Below are positions 17,429 to 27,387 of a stretch of 64,000 bases of DNA, piece by piece (within the stretch, counting starts at the first letter, position 1; every line of letters begins with the position of its first letter). The notes below the pieces were generated by a model. It saw only the letters and a list, made by a program, of their open reading frames with translations. It did no database searches and was not told the origin of the DNA. Made by a program: the position numbers and the translations under genes. Source of the stretch: Methylobacter sp. (GTDB lineage Bacteria; Pseudomonadota; Gammaproteobacteria; Methylococcales; Methylomonadaceae); the NCBI GenBank assembly GCA_024636505.1, contig JAGXGY010000023.1, positions 26,579 through 90,578 on the forward strand, in the 5' to 3' direction.

Positions 17429-19098
17429 TGCTTTTGTTTCCGTTGGTAAACCAGCACCACAAAAACAGACAGTCCTATGGCCAAGCCGGCCGCTAGGCCG
17501 AATACGATGATGCTGACATAATCGGGCGCAATCAATCCGGCTTCGCCAAGCAGCGGCGCGACATCGCCTGTACCCCAGACTGCTTGTTTTTTGGCGTAGT
17601 AATCTTTGTTAAATACCTGGTCGAGCAAGGTACCATGCATTTTCGGCATACCTTGCTTATCGATTAACGGCTTGTAGGCAAGAATGGCCATGTTGCCGCC
17701 GGGTTCCATGCCGTCGGTGGTAGTGCCGGTGGGGACGTGGTCATGGAACATCCACAGGCCGGGGCCGTAGCTGTTTAAGCCGTTGTTTTCGGTGCGCAAA
17801 CGCAGGTTAAGCCGTTGCGCCGGTGCAATGTCGAACACGTCGCGCGTTACTTGTGACGCTGCCGGTAGCTCAACGCCGTCGAAAGCGGTGATGGTGGCTT
17901 TATGTCCGTGGATGTGCAGCGCGACCGGAGAGCGCTGGGTATTGGCGATATGCAGTTTGATGTCTTCGTTGTCATCGGCGACGATGACGCTGTCCCTGAG
18001 CGTGTAAGGGAAGGAATGACCGTTCAGTAAAAAATAGTTTTCAAACGATTCGTTCATGTTGTAGTCCCGGTTCATGTGCTGTGCGATCAGTCTGGGGTCG
18101 TTGGCATTTTGGATGATATGCGCCAGTTGTTTATCGACCGACTGATAATGCAAATCGTATTCCCGGCTGTAGGATTCTTTCACCGCAACGGCGGGGTGGC
18201 GGACTTGCCCGGCGCCGATATTAAAACTCTGCATCCAGTTATTGGGCCGGTTTTCTTCGACAATAATCATGCCGCTCAAGCCCATCATGGTGTGCTGGGC
18301 GGTTTGTACGTGGCAATGGTAAAGCATGGTGCCGGCATGACGGGGCTGGATTTCATACGTGTGGCTTTTGCCGGGGAATACCGGGTGTTCTTCCATGCCG
18401 TCATTATCGTCACCTGCGGCGGTTTTCCAGGGATGGTCGATGCCATGTAGATGGATGGTATGCGGCAGATAATGGGTGTTTTCCAGGGTGATGTAAACCT
18501 TGTCGCCCTGTTCGACACGAATTACCGGCGATGGCGCACGCAACAGCGGATTGGCTACAACTGAATTGAAATTTTTAACCGCCATGCCGTTGCCCTTGGG
18601 CGCGAACACCCAAAGTCCCGGCTGAATGCCGGGGGCGATGTCAAAGGTGTTAATCAGAAAATCGCCGTCGGGACTGGCGCCGTTAAGTTCGACGACTTCA
18701 AGCTTGATGCGGATGATGTCGGGATCGCCGTCGCCATCGAGGTCGTCGGTTTTGGTCAGGGCATCCTGGGCGATATGCGTTTGCATCAGCGTCTGCATCG
18801 ATACGTTGTTGGCACCTTTGACCGCGAGGGCAATGTCGTAAGGATTGTCCGGCTCGCAGGACAGCGCTTCGTTGATACTGACGCCATCGACAACTTGCGC
18901 CGACCGCCATTCGGGATGCTCGTTAGAGCAAGGCTTTTCTACCGCGACAGTTTCTCCCGAATGGTTAAAAACGGTCTCAGGTGGCGTAATACCGGCTTTT
19001 TGTAACGGAGTTGGTACAAAATAAACGGTAACCGCGATGAATACCGCGATAAGCAGAATGGCTAAAAGAAGAAAGAAACTTTTGGGCATAAACGACAA
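17425..19098 (-). CDS. Membrane-anchored multicopper oxidase
   Basis: 557 aa with an N-terminal anchor helix (about 7-28) and a C-terminal helix (about 528-550). Four copper segments are visible: HTIHLHG (His216, His218), HCHVQTAQH (261-269) followed by GLSGM, LHIHGH (395-399) and FHDH (452-454). The type-1 cysteine is in the second motif; the last motif has Asp in its place, opposite to laccase and CueO. A short Asp-rich run DLDGDGDPD (119-127) may bind calcium. It pairs with the cupredoxin gene downstream. Possible roles are copper(I) or nitrogen-oxide chemistry; the sequence does not decide. Divergent from the gene at 19352. Confidence 0.85.
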   Translation of the reverse strand: MSFMPKSFFLLLAILLIAVFIAVTVYFVPTPLQKAGITPPETVFNHSGETVAVEKPCSNEHPEWRSAQVVDGVSINEALSCEPDNPYDIALAVKGANNVSMQTLMQTHIAQDALTKTDDLDGDGDPDIIRIKLEVVELNGASPDGDFLINTFDIAPGIQPGLWVFAPKGNGMAVKNFNSVVANPLLRAPSPVIRVEQGDKVYITLENTHYLPHTIHLHGIDHPWKTAAGDDNDGMEEHPVFPGKSHTYEIQPRHAGTMLYHCHVQTAQHTMMGLSGMIIVEENRPNNWMQSFNIGAGQVRHPAVAVKESYSREYDLHYQSVDKQLAHIIQNANDPRLIAQHMNRDYNMNESFENYFLLNGHSFPYTLRDSVIVADDNEDIKLHIANTQRSPVALHIHGHKATITAFDGVELPAASQVTRDVFDIAPAQRLNLRLRTENNGLNSYGPGLWMFHDHVPTGTTTDGMEPGGNMAILAYKPLIDKQGMPKMHGTLLDQVFNKDYYAKKQAVWGTGDVAPLLGEAGLIAPDYVSIIVFGLAAGLAIGLSVFVVLVYQRKQKQ

Positions 19099-19207
19099 AA
19101 AAATTGCTACAAAGTACCGCTATTGTAAAGGCCTGTCAGGTTAAAACCTAGGCGCATTTTTAAATGCGGAAAATCGATAAGATGTCGAAGCGATAGGTTT
19201 TGCAAAC

Positions 19208-19232
19208 ACAGTGTTATTTTAAATAACACTGT
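19208..19232. promoter_or_regulatory. Perfect palindromic operator candidate
   Basis: ACAGTGTTATTT, one central base, then AAATAACACTGT: 12-bp perfect arms. It lies in the divergent spacer between the multicopper oxidase and the gene at 19352, ending 13 nt before that gene's extended -10. No U-tract follows, so an operator is more likely than a terminator. The regulator is unknown. Confidence 0.5.
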
Positions 19233-19245
19233 CGCGCATTATACT

Positions 19246-19254
19246 TGTTATAAT
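19246..19254 (+). promoter_or_regulatory. Extended -10 promoter candidate
   Basis: TGTTATAAT, a consensus extended -10, about 100 nt upstream of the gene at 19352. No good -35 is seen at 17 nt; the palindrome at 19208-19232 covers that position. Confidence 0.45.
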
Positions 19255-19351
19255 CTTATGAGGTTTTATGTTCATCAAGTGGATTCTTAATTAGAAGAAC
19301 AGCCCGCTTTTTCAGTCTTTATTCGTACAAATGTTTACTTGGTATTAATGC

Positions 19352-19912
19352 ATGTCTACTTCGAACCCGTATAATTCTAATTCGAACTCGTATAACCCTG
19401 ATCTTGATTGGACCCAGGTAAGAGAAACATCAAAAATGCTCATCTTATCGGCTATTCAAGTAGAAGATATGATGGTTGCAGCTGATTTATCAGTCAATAC
19501 GCTGACCGAATCGTTCACCTCTATTGTTGAACATATGCAGTCTATTAATGAACATCTGCTCTTGCTTGATTCTTGCGATATAAGGGATGAAGCCTTGGTA
19601 TGCTGTGCGGAAACAACCGATAAGATTCAGGCCTCCATTGTCGCTTTCCAGTTTTATGATCGGATGCAGCAATGCTTGCAGCATGTCACTTCAAATCTAA
19701 AAGGATTGTCCGAACTGGTAGAAAGCCCTAAGCGCCTTTATAATCCGGCCGAATGGCGACAATTTCAGCATGAAATCCGTTCCCGTTACACAATGGAATC
19801 AGAAAAACTGATGTTCGATGCCATTGTAGAAGGTAAGTCGATAGATGATGCGCTTTCGATAAAAAATGCCCATCAGGAAGAAGATCAGTCCGATAATATA
19901 GAGCTTTTCTAA
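19352..19912 (+). CDS. Conserved hypothetical, possible CheZ-like helical protein
   Basis: 186 aa, soluble and mainly helical, with an Asn/Ser-rich N-terminus. The segment AFQFYDRMQQCLQHV (residues 98-112) resembles the CheZ phosphatase site, in which Asp and Gln are spaced by four (here Asp103 and Gln107) after a conserved Gln-Phe. That similarity is an inference from the motif; the rest of the sequence is not recognised. It is followed after 7 nt by a TPR lipoprotein gene and probably shares its transcript. There are no chemotaxis genes nearby. Confidence 0.6.
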   Translation: MSTSNPYNSNSNSYNPDLDWTQVRETSKMLILSAIQVEDMMVAADLSVNTLTESFTSIVEHMQSINEHLLLLDSCDIRDEALVCCAETTDKIQASIVAFQFYDRMQQCLQHVTSNLKGLSELVESPKRLYNPAEWRQFQHEIRSRYTMESEKLMFDAIVEGKSIDDALSIKNAHQEEDQSDNIELF

Positions 19913-19919
19913 AAGATTC

Positions 19920-20561
19920 ATGTCACTTAAACGCATCGTTATCATTTGTACATTATCCTCTTTTCTTGCCGGTTGCGCTGGATTATACGGTTCTCAGCCA
20001 CCTGCTCCTGTGTATGGCGGCCAATCCAAGAGTCAAAAGCCTCCCGTCAGTGTACCCAAAAAACCCACAGTGCATAAACCGGTTGTTAAAACACAACCGC
20101 TTAAAGACTTTTCGTTAATAAAGCCGGAACCCTTGTCATCTTCAGATCCGGTTACGTTAGAAGATATGGAGTCCTCAGCGCCGCCGCCACCGTCTCCTTC
20201 AGAATTAACGCCGTTTTACCCGATAGAGGCCACAGTCCGGTTATCGCCGGTAGTAAGCGCTTTAGTTTCAGCAGCCAATCAAAATACCCATGCCGGTGAT
20301 CTTGATTCGGCGGCTACCTCGATAGAAAGAGCGATCAGGATTGAACCAAGAAATGCGACTTTGTTTTATAAGTTGGCGTTATTAAGGCTAAAACAATCAA
20401 AGCCCCGTTTGGCAGAAGATCTGGCAAAAAAATCGGCATCATTGACGGCGACCGATAATACCTTAAAAAAACACTGTTGGTTATTGATAGCTCATGCCCG
20501 AGAAATACAACAGGATTTTTCCGGAGCAAGGGCGGCACGTGCAAAGGCTAATAGTTTTTAA
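19920..20561 (+). CDS. TPR-containing lipoprotein
   Basis: 213 aa with a lipoprotein signal peptide (lipobox LAGC, Cys19). A Pro/Lys-rich linker follows (about 24-90), then a helical C-terminal part with tetratricopeptide character (DLDSAATSIERAIRIEPRNATLFYKLA, then a second repeat). Such proteins usually scaffold complexes in the cell envelope. It starts 7 nt after the preceding gene. No specific function is recognised. Confidence 0.8.
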   Translation: MSLKRIVIICTLSSFLAGCAGLYGSQPPAPVYGGQSKSQKPPVSVPKKPTVHKPVVKTQPLKDFSLIKPEPLSSSDPVTLEDMESSAPPPPSPSELTPFYPIEATVRLSPVVSALVSAANQNTHAGDLDSAATSIERAIRIEPRNATLFYKLALLRLKQSKPRLAEDLAKKSASLTATDNTLKKHCWLLIAHAREIQQDFSGARAARAKANSF

Positions 20562-20604
20562 ATAGGGTAATGCTCGGTCATTAATCAATCTTCCTTATTG
20601 CTAA

Positions 20605-20640
20605 TCCCAAAGCAGGCGCATTCATGTGCCTGCTTTGGGA
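20605..20640. terminator. Hairpin between TPR lipoprotein gene and acnB
   Basis: 16-bp inverted repeat (TCCCAAAGCAGGCGCA at 20605-20620, complement at 20625-20640, one G-T pair) between two convergent genes. There is no clear T-run on either side, so termination is likely but not certain. Confidence 0.55.
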
Positions 20641-20673
20641 ATTTGCGTTGCATTTTTAATCTACAATGCAATC

Positions 20674-23280
20674 CTATGCGTCATCGTCAGTCTTTTGCCG
20701 ATAACTTTCCATTTTATCAAAGTTCAAATAACGATAGGTATCGTCAGCGGTTTCGTTAATCTGACTGGCATAGTGCATATACTGGTCAAAAGTCGGAATC
20801 TTGCCCAAAATCGAACACACCGCCGCCAGTTCCGCCGACGACAAATACACATTCGCGCCATCGCCCAAACGGTTGGGGAAGTTGCGTGTTGAAGTCGACA
20901 CCACGGTAGCGTTTTCGGCGACCCGCGCTTGATTGCCCATGCACAACGAACAGCCCGGCATTTCGGTGCGCGCTCCTGATTTACCGAAAGTGCTGTAATA
21001 GCCTTCTTCAGTCAATTGGGTCTGATCCATTTTGGTGGGCGGTGCTACCCATAACTGGGTCGGCAATTTACCGGGGTGTTTTTCCAGTAATTTACCGGCG
21101 GCACGGAAATGGCCGATATTGGTCATGCACGAACCCAAAAACACTTCGTCGATTTTGGTTCCGGCGACAGCGGACAGGGTTTTTACGTCATCCGGGTCGT
21201 TGGGGCAGGCCAGCAGCGGTTCCTTGATGTCACTCATATCGATGTCGATGACTTCAAAGTATTCGGCATCGGCGTCAGCTTCCAGCAATACCGGATTAGC
21301 CAGCCATGCTTCCATGGCTTTTATCCGGCGCTCAATAGTGCGCACATCGCCGTAACCCTCGCTTATCATCCATTTCAGCAGAGTGATGTTCGAGTTCAGA
21401 TACTCTCGGATCGGCGCTTCATTCAAACGTACCGTGCAACCGCCTGCGGAACGTTCGGCCGAGGCGTCGGACAATTCAAAAGCCTGCTCCACTTTTAAAT
21501 CCGGCAAACCTTCGATTTCCAGAATGCGCCCGGAAAATACGTTCTTTTTGCCTTTCTTTTCAACGGTCAGCAAGCCGCGTTGTATCGCTGCGTAAGGAAT
21601 GGCATTGACCAGATCGCGCAGGGTGATGCCGGGCTGCATTTTGCCTTTAAATCTAACTAAAACCGATTCCGGCATATCCAGCGGCATCACCCCGGTGGCG
21701 GCGGCAAATGCAACCAGACCGGAACCGGCCGGAAAGGAAATGCCGATAGGGAAACGGGTATGCGAATCGCCGCCGGTGCCGACGGTATCCGGCAACAGCA
21801 TCCGGTTTAGCCAGGAGTGAATAATGCCGTCGCCGGGGCGTAGCGATACGCCGCCGCGATTCATAATGAAATCCGGCAAGGTGTGCTGCATGGTAACGTC
21901 AATCGGCTTCGGGTAGGCCGCCGTGTGGCAGAACGACTGCAACACCAAATCGGCGGAAAAACCCAGGCAAGCCAAGTCTTTCAGCTCGTCGCGGGTCATA
22001 GGTCCAGTGGTGTCCTGAGAGCCCACGGTGGTCATGTGCGGTTCGCAATAGGTATTGGGACGGATGCCGATAACGCCGCAGGCTTGACCGACTATTTTTT
22101 GCGCCAGGGTAAAGCCTTTGTTACTGTCTTCGGCTGCAACCGGACGGTTAAAAACCGTGGAGGCGGGCAAGCCCAGTACTTTACGCGCGCGGTCTGTCAA
22201 GCCCCGGCCAATGATTAACGGGATACGGCCGCCGGCGCGCACTTCGTCTAAAATCACCTCGGTTTTCAGTTCGAACTTGCAGATCAGTTCGCCGGTAGTG
22301 TGATTTTTAACTTCACCTTGGTAGGGATAAATGTCGATTACATCGCCCATCGCCATTTGCGTTACGTCGCATTCAAAGGGCAGGGCGCCGGAATCTTCCA
22401 TGGTATTAAAGAAAATCGGCGCGATTTTGCCGCCGATACAAACCCCGCCTTCGCGCTTGTTGGGGATGTACGGAATGTCATTACCCATGAACCACAATAC
22501 CGAATTGGTCGCCGACTTGCGCGATGAACCGGTACCGACCACGTCGCCGACATAAGCCACCGGAAAACCTTTTTGCTTGAGTTGGTTAATTTGCTGTTCG
22601 GCGTTGCTGATGCCCTCGCGCGGCATTTTCAGCATTGCCTTGGCATGTAACGGAATATCAGGTCGCGACCAGGCATCGGGAGCCGGTGATAAATCATCGG
22701 TATTGGTTTCGCCGGTTACCTTGAACACGGTCACCGTCAGTTTTTCAGGCACTTTGGGTTTGCTGGTGAACCATTGCGCTTCCGCCCAGGAGTTAAGTAC
22801 CTGTTTGGCGAACGGGTTTCCTGCATCGGCTTTTTCCTGCACGTCGTGGAAAGCATCGAAAATCAGCAGCGTATGGGACAGCGCCTTGGCGGCAATCGGC
22901 GCCAGCGCTTCGTTATCCAGCAAGTCGATTAACGGCGCAATGTTGTAACCGCCCAGCATCGTGCCCAAGAGTTCGGTGGCGCGTTCGGCATTCAGGATTG
23001 GCGAACTGACTTCGCCTTTGGCGACGGCAGCCAAAAATCCCGCTTTAACATAAGCGGCCTCGTCAACACCGGCAGGGACGCGGTTGGCCAGCAGGTCGAG
23101 GATGAATTCTTGTTCGGCAACTGCTCCCTGCGTTGCTTTACCTCCTGCATCATACAAGTCTCTAGCAGGCGGTTGTTTAATCAGCTCGACTAAAGAGGCG
23201 ACTTGTTCAGCATCCAGCGGCTTGGGCACGATGCCGTCGGCTGCGCGTTCTGCTACGTGTTTACGGTATTGTTTTAGCAT
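20674..23280 (-). CDS. acnB: Aconitate hydratase B
   Basis: Interconverts citrate and isocitrate in the TCA cycle; also acts on 2-methylisocitrate in some bacteria. 868 aa, close to E. coli AcnB (865). The N-terminal HEAT-like domain is followed by the swivel domain and the catalytic core. Cluster-ligand regions are visible in [12 protein letters not shown] and [14 protein letters not shown], and active-site segments in [13 protein letters not shown]. It lies downstream of the NAD-type isocitrate dehydrogenase on the same strand, with a REP palindrome between them, so two consecutive TCA enzymes are linked. Confidence 0.97.
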   Translation of the reverse strand: MLKQYRKHVAERAADGIVPKPLDAEQVASLVELIKQPPARDLYDAGGKATQGAVAEQEFILDLLANRVPAGVDEAAYVKAGFLAAVAKGEVSSPILNAERATELLGTMLGGYNIAPLIDLLDNEALAPIAAKALSHTLLIFDAFHDVQEKADAGNPFAKQVLNSWAEAQWFTSKPKVPEKLTVTVFKVTGETNTDDLSPAPDAWSRPDIPLHAKAMLKMPREGISNAEQQINQLKQKGFPVAYVGDVVGTGSSRKSATNSVLWFMGNDIPYIPNKREGGVCIGGKIAPIFFNTMEDSGALPFECDVTQMAMGDVIDIYPYQGEVKNHTTGELICKFELKTEVILDEVRAGGRIPLIIGRGLTDRARKVLGLPASTVFNRPVAAEDSNKGFTLAQKIVGQACGVIGIRPNTYCEPHMTTVGSQDTTGPMTRDELKDLACLGFSADLVLQSFCHTAAYPKPIDVTMQHTLPDFIMNRGGVSLRPGDGIIHSWLNRMLLPDTVGTGGDSHTRFPIGISFPAGSGLVAFAAATGVMPLDMPESVLVRFKGKMQPGITLRDLVNAIPYAAIQRGLLTVEKKGKKNVFSGRILEIEGLPDLKVEQAFELSDASAERSAGGCTVRLNEAPIREYLNSNITLLKWMISEGYGDVRTIERRIKAMEAWLANPVLLEADADAEYFEVIDIDMSDIKEPLLACPNDPDDVKTLSAVAGTKIDEVFLGSCMTNIGHFRAAGKLLEKHPGKLPTQLWVAPPTKMDQTQLTEEGYYSTFGKSGARTEMPGCSLCMGNQARVAENATVVSTSTRNFPNRLGDGANVYLSSAELAAVCSILGKIPTFDQYMHYASQINETADDTYRYLNFDKMESYRQKTDDDA

Positions 23281-23334
23281 AAGGAGTTCCTTGGGAAAAG
23301 GTTGGATTAGGATTAGACGACACCTAAGAATACG

Positions 23335-23398
23335 CGTTCCAGTCGCGACGTAGGCGTCGCTCCCACGTGGCAGCGACGCCTACGTCGCGACTGGAACG
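23335..23398. repeat. REP palindrome between acnB and NAD-isocitrate dehydrogenase
   Basis: A perfect 27-bp inverted repeat (23335-23361 and 23372-23398) containing AGCGACGCCTACGTCGCGAC, with a 10-nt loop. It belongs to the same family as 41589-41632, 47009-47056 and the half copy at 35723-35745. It may also modulate the 3' or 5' ends of the two flanking transcripts. Confidence 0.85.
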
Positions 23399-23428
23399 AA
23401 AGGCTTTTTTCGTGGACGCTATCTTTTA

Positions 23429-24442
23429 CTATTTCATCGCCTTAACAATCGCATTACCCATTTCAACCGTTCCGCAGTTCGATTGCGGGTTGAGATCCGG
23501 GGTCACAAACTTGCCTTCGTTCACCACTTTTTCAACGGCTGTTTTTATTTTAGCAGCGGCTTCATGCTCGCCGAGATGATCCAGCATCATCACGCCGGCC
23601 ATAATCACGGCAGTAGGATTGGCCAGGTTTTTTCCGGCGATGTCCGGCGCGCTGCCGTGTACGGCTTCAAACAACGCGGCATCCGCACCGATATTGGCGC
23701 CGGGAATCAAGCCCAGTCCGCCGACCAAACCTGCGGTCAGATCGGACAGGATATCGCCGAACATGTTGGTGCAGACGATCACATCGAATTGCGTCGGATC
23801 CATCACCATGTGCATGCAGGCGGCGTCGATAATTTTTTCGTCATACTGAATATCGGGGTATTTCGGCGCGATTTCACGGGCAACATCCAGAAACAGGCCT
23901 TGGGTGTATTTTAAAATATTGGCTTTATGGCAGACGGTGACTTTTTTACGATTGTTGTCGCGCGCATAGTTAAAGGCGTATTCGATAATCCGTTCCGAAC
24001 CGGCCCGGGTGACCACGGCCAGGCTTTCGGCAATATCTTTTTTCGGCGTCAGGTAATGCTCAAGTCCGGCATACAGTCCTTCGGTGTTTTCCCTGACGAT
24101 GACAATATCGACATTGTCGAAACGGGTTAAGACGCCCGGCCAGTTTTTGGCAGGACGCACATTGGCGTATAAATCATATTTCTGCCGCAACGCTACATTG
24201 ATGCTTCTGAAGCCGTTGCCGCCAACGCCGGTGGTTAACGGGCCTTTAAAAGCCAGCCGGGTTTTGTCGATGGATGCCATGGTTTCGTCGGGCAATGGGG
24301 TGCCGAATTGTTCGAAAGCGGCTAAACCTGCATAGGCTTCCTCCCATTGGATTTTTACGCCGGACGCGTTAATAATTTTAACAGCCTCATCCATGATTGA
24401 TGGGCCGATACCATCACCTTTTATCAACGTAACTGCGTGCAT
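23429..24442 (-). CDS. NAD-dependent isocitrate dehydrogenase
   Basis: Oxidative decarboxylation of isocitrate to 2-oxoglutarate, 337 aa, of the isocitrate/isopropylmalate dehydrogenase family. Substrate and metal segments: RSINVALRQKYDLYANVRP, RENTEGLYAG and NMFGDILSDL. The cofactor loop reads HGSAPDIAG. Asp-Ile at the position where NADP enzymes carry Lys-Tyr indicates NAD specificity, and the sequence resembles short NAD-IDHs rather than LeuB. It is divergent from icd (NADP type) over 200 bp and upstream of acnB. Confidence 0.9.
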   Translation of the reverse strand: MHAVTLIKGDGIGPSIMDEAVKIINASGVKIQWEEAYAGLAAFEQFGTPLPDETMASIDKTRLAFKGPLTTGVGGNGFRSINVALRQKYDLYANVRPAKNWPGVLTRFDNVDIVIVRENTEGLYAGLEHYLTPKKDIAESLAVVTRAGSERIIEYAFNYARDNNRKKVTVCHKANILKYTQGLFLDVAREIAPKYPDIQYDEKIIDAACMHMVMDPTQFDVIVCTNMFGDILSDLTAGLVGGLGLIPGANIGADAALFEAVHGSAPDIAGKNLANPTAVIMAGVMMLDHLGEHEAAAKIKTAVEKVVNEGKFVTPDLNPQSNCGTVEMGNAIVKAMK

Positions 24443-24642
24443 TCATTTCTCCAAAAGTTAAAAAAACAGACAATTATAGTGCTTTAGGCCGGTCTTTAGC
24501 CAGTTGCACCGGTTAAATGCTGCAAATCGCTGGGCTTTTGTTATGATGCATTCAGTCTATAGAGACGTTGCGGCGCGATGTCGCACTATCTTGTGTGGCA
24601 TTACTTACCAAGTGGATTCTTAATCTAGTATCAGGAGTTATT

Positions 24643-25944
24643 ATGGCTAATCTTATCCCACCCAAAAACGGCAGTGCTATCATCCTAAAAAACGGCAAAC
24701 TTGTCGTGCCGGATAATCCCATTATTCCTTTTATTGAAGGTGACGGTACCGGGCCGGATATTTGGCGTGCCGCCGTTCGCGTTCTGGACGCGGCTGTTGC
24801 CAACGCCTATTCCGGGCAAAAAAAAATTCATTGGATGGAAGTCTACGCAGGAGAAAAAGCCCATCGATTGCTGGATACTTGGCTGCCTGATGAAACCGTC
24901 GATGCCTGTAAAAATTATTTGGTATCGATTAAAGGCCCGCTAACTACGCCGGTAGGCGGCGGTATCAGATCGCTGAACGTGGCTTTGCGTCAGATGCTGG
25001 ATATGTACGTGTGTTTGCGGCCGGTAAGATGGTTTAACGGCGTACCGTCGCCGGTCAAAAATCCCGGATCCGTTGATATGGTCATATTTCGGGAAAATAC
25101 CGAGGACATCTACGCCGGTATCGAGTTTGAACAAGGCAGCGATGACGTAAAGACTTTTTTAAATCTATTGAAAGAGAATTTTCCCGAGCAATACGCCAAA
25201 ATCCGTTTTCCGGAAACATCGGGCATAGGCATAAAGCCAGTGTCGCGAGAGGGTACCGAGCGCCTGATCCGTTCGGCTATTGATTATGCTATTGCCAATA
25301 AACGCAAATCGCTGACGATTGTGCATAAAGGCAATATCATGAAATTTACCGAAGGGGCGTTTCGTCAGTGGGCTTATCAGTTGGCCGAACGCGAATATTC
25401 CGAGCATGTCTACACTTGGGGACATTGGGAAAAAACCCGCGCCGAGTTTGGCGAAGTTGCAGCAAATAAGGTAAAGGACCAAGCCTTGGCGAAAGGTCTC
25501 ATTTTAGTTAAAGACAGCATTGCGGATATTGCCTTGCAGCAAGTGCTGACCCGGCCGGAAGATTTTGACGTGATCGCTACCTTGAATTTGAACGGCGATT
25601 ATTTATCCGATGCCTTGGCCGCGCAAGTCGGCGGAATCGGCATTGCTCCCGGCGGCAATATCAACTATCAAACCGGCACCGCTGTTTTTGAAGCCACGCA
25701 TGGCACAGCACCCAAATACGCTGATTTGGATAAAGTCAATCCGGGTTCATTAATCTTGTCCGGCGAAATGATGTTGCGCTATATGGGATGGACCAAGGCT
25801 GCCGATGCGATCATTGATGCGATGGATGCCGCCATTGCCGGTAAACGGGTGACTTATGATTTTGCCCGGCTGATGGAGGGGGCGACACAAGTCAAATGCA
25901 GCGAGTTTGCCGATGTATTGATTGAAAATTTAAATAAGCAATAA
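24643..25944 (+). CDS. icd: NADP-dependent isocitrate dehydrogenase
   Basis: Converts isocitrate to 2-oxoglutarate with NADP+. The 433-aa product (from [10 protein letters not shown]) is preceded by AGGAG at 24633-24637, which fixes the start; the frame opens 75 nt earlier. [20 protein letters not shown] contains the phosphorylatable serine region typical of AceK-regulated enzymes. The cofactor loop HGTAPKYAD has the Lys-Tyr pair that selects NADP. Divergent from the NAD-type gene, so the organism carries both cofactor variants side by side. Confidence 0.96.
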   Translation: MANLIPPKNGSAIILKNGKLVVPDNPIIPFIEGDGTGPDIWRAAVRVLDAAVANAYSGQKKIHWMEVYAGEKAHRLLDTWLPDETVDACKNYLVSIKGPLTTPVGGGIRSLNVALRQMLDMYVCLRPVRWFNGVPSPVKNPGSVDMVIFRENTEDIYAGIEFEQGSDDVKTFLNLLKENFPEQYAKIRFPETSGIGIKPVSREGTERLIRSAIDYAIANKRKSLTIVHKGNIMKFTEGAFRQWAYQLAEREYSEHVYTWGHWEKTRAEFGEVAANKVKDQALAKGLILVKDSIADIALQQVLTRPEDFDVIATLNLNGDYLSDALAAQVGGIGIAPGGNINYQTGTAVFEATHGTAPKYADLDKVNPGSLILSGEMMLRYMGWTKAADAIIDAMDAAIAGKRVTYDFARLMEGATQVKCSEFADVLIENLNKQ

Positions 25945-26061
25945 ATTGTAGCAGCGGTTGCTTAACGCCGAGATAAGCTTAGGTAATGATACCAATAGAT
26001 GACAGTTGGCTTTAGTCTTATTATTGCCAACAGGTCATCAAGCGTATCCGGAGCAGACGTT

Positions 26062-26496
26062 ATGGCAGAAAAAACCAAACGAAAACAAGTCCGCTATGAA
26101 AGAAACGACATTGATGCGGTTTTTAGAAAAACGCCGGTTTTTTTTAACCAGGTGCAGCCGGTTAAGATTATTAATATCAGCAAACAGGGTATTGCCCTCT
26201 GCAGCCATCAGGCGTTAAAAAAAAATCACCACCTTAAAATAATGCTGAGTTTTATCAGGGGTGAAAGTTTTTTTCTTAATGGGCAGGTTGTGCATTCGTT
26301 TAATCAGCATAACAATTCCCCGTATGATGAGTTTATAGAATTATATGCCGGCGCTTTGTCGGTACCTGTTCCGCTGCCTTTTAAATACGGCATCCATTTT
26401 GAGAGGAATTACCCGCGATTTATGGATTATCTGATTGAATCAGGTTGTAAAAACGGCTTTGAAGTCCAGCGCCGCGATCTCAGTCGGGGGAGGTAA
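26062..26496 (+). CDS. PilZ-domain protein
   Basis: 144 aa from ATG 26062 (the frame opens upstream, but MAEKTKRKQVRYERND is the natural start). It shows a PilZ-like pattern: an Arg-rich N-terminal switch (RKQVRYERNDIDAVFR) and IINISKQGIAL, a form of (D/N)xSxxG. It is likely a c-di-GMP receptor or a degenerate relative, possibly relevant to the Tad pilus at 31-45 kb. The last residues and the TAA come from a sequence (GGGGGAGGTAAGGATG) that looks like an IS605-type left end, so the native C-terminus may have been replaced. Confidence 0.75.
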   Translation: MAEKTKRKQVRYERNDIDAVFRKTPVFFNQVQPVKIINISKQGIALCSHQALKKNHHLKIMLSFIRGESFFLNGQVVHSFNQHNNSPYDEFIELYAGALSVPVPLPFKYGIHFERNYPRFMDYLIESGCKNGFEVQRRDLSRGR

Positions 26497-26735
26497 GGAT
26501 GTTCTTGATTAATCTTTCTTTCCGGTTTTAGACCTCGGCCTTCAGGCCATAACTATCTACACAAGTCATCATAGCCGGACGGGGCAACGCTCCTGCGTGG
26601 GAACGCATATGTAAGCATGATGACATTCAGTATGGATTCCCACGCAGGAGCATGGGAACCAGACCCGCGACTCTTTAACTTGGGTAGATAGCTATGCCTT
26701 CAGGCGGGGAGGTAAGGCTGCTCTTGATCTGCTTT
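26487..26735 (+). repeat. Composite palindromic / IS605-end-like insertion region
   Basis: No gene. Two copies of GGGGAGGTAAGG(A/C)TG(T/C)TCTTGAT occur near 26487 and 26706 and resemble the left ends at 34.7 and 51.3 kb. Between them lies an imperfect 17-bp inverted repeat (26549-26565 and 26679-26695). Nested in it is a perfect 15-bp pair (26589-26603 and 26637-26651, GCTCCTGCGTGGGAA) of the second REP family. The following stretch to 26891 shows nothing else definite. Confidence 0.6.
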
Positions 26736-26891
26736 GTTTTCAGGTATTCCGAATGCTGTTATCCACTTAGGAATGCGCACAAAATAACGTGAGCAAGTTG
26801 CCAATAGCGGGAGTGCAGGCTTGCGCTCCAGCTGAAAATTTACGCCGCGAGTTGTTCAAATTGTTTCATATTCATTCCTTAGCTATTGAAA

Positions 26892-27272
26892 TTAATCTTT
26901 ACTGCCTAGCAAAGACTTTAGGTCTGCAAACGGATTGTGAGTAGAAAGCGGGGCGGTCGATTTGTCGGCTGCCGAACTGCCGAAGCGGGTTTCCTCGTAT
27001 CTTGAATGCTCATTGTCATGGCAGTAAATACACAATAACTCCCAGTTACTGCCGTCGGATGGGTTGTCGTCGTGGTTATGGTTTTTATGATGCACCGTCA
27101 ATTCGGTCAGGTTTTTATGATCGAATTCACGGGTGCAGCGACCGCATACCCACGGGTATAACTTGAGTGCTTGGCCGCGATAAGACTGTTCTCTGAGTTC
27201 CTGATTACGTCGTGCATCAGTGACGATTTGATTCAGCTTATTTTTATCGGCTTGGTTTTTTCTGACGGTCAT
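26892..27272 (-). CDS. yajD: HNH endonuclease-like protein, YajD family
   Basis: 126 aa from ATG 27272, closely matching E. coli YajD in layout: YRGQALKLYPWVCGRC, LTELTVHHKNHNHDDNP, SDGSNWELLCIYCHDNEHS and a C-terminal NPFADLKSLL. The HNH core has two CxxC pairs and the HHxNH catalytic region. The role of YajD is not established; the fold implies a metal-dependent nuclease. An upstream in-frame ATG would add 15 atypical residues and is less likely. Divergent from the dnaQ-like gene. Confidence 0.9.
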   Translation of the reverse strand: MTVRKNQADKNKLNQIVTDARRNQELREQSYRGQALKLYPWVCGRCTREFDHKNLTELTVHHKNHNHDDNPSDGSNWELLCIYCHDNEHSRYEETRFGSSAADKSTAPLSTHNPFADLKSLLGSKD

Positions 27273-27387
27273 AAAATATCTTCTGTAATAGTGGAAATTC
27301 GCGCTAGACTTATACAACTAAATTTTAACAGAAAAACAGTAAAGAACAGAAACCGACCTTTGTCCGGACGAAGGTTAACAGCTGATT

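Noticed and set aside
26480..26740. Possible CRISPR-like repeats
   Set aside because: Only two copies of a short motif with unequal spacing and palindromes between; fits mobile-element ends better.
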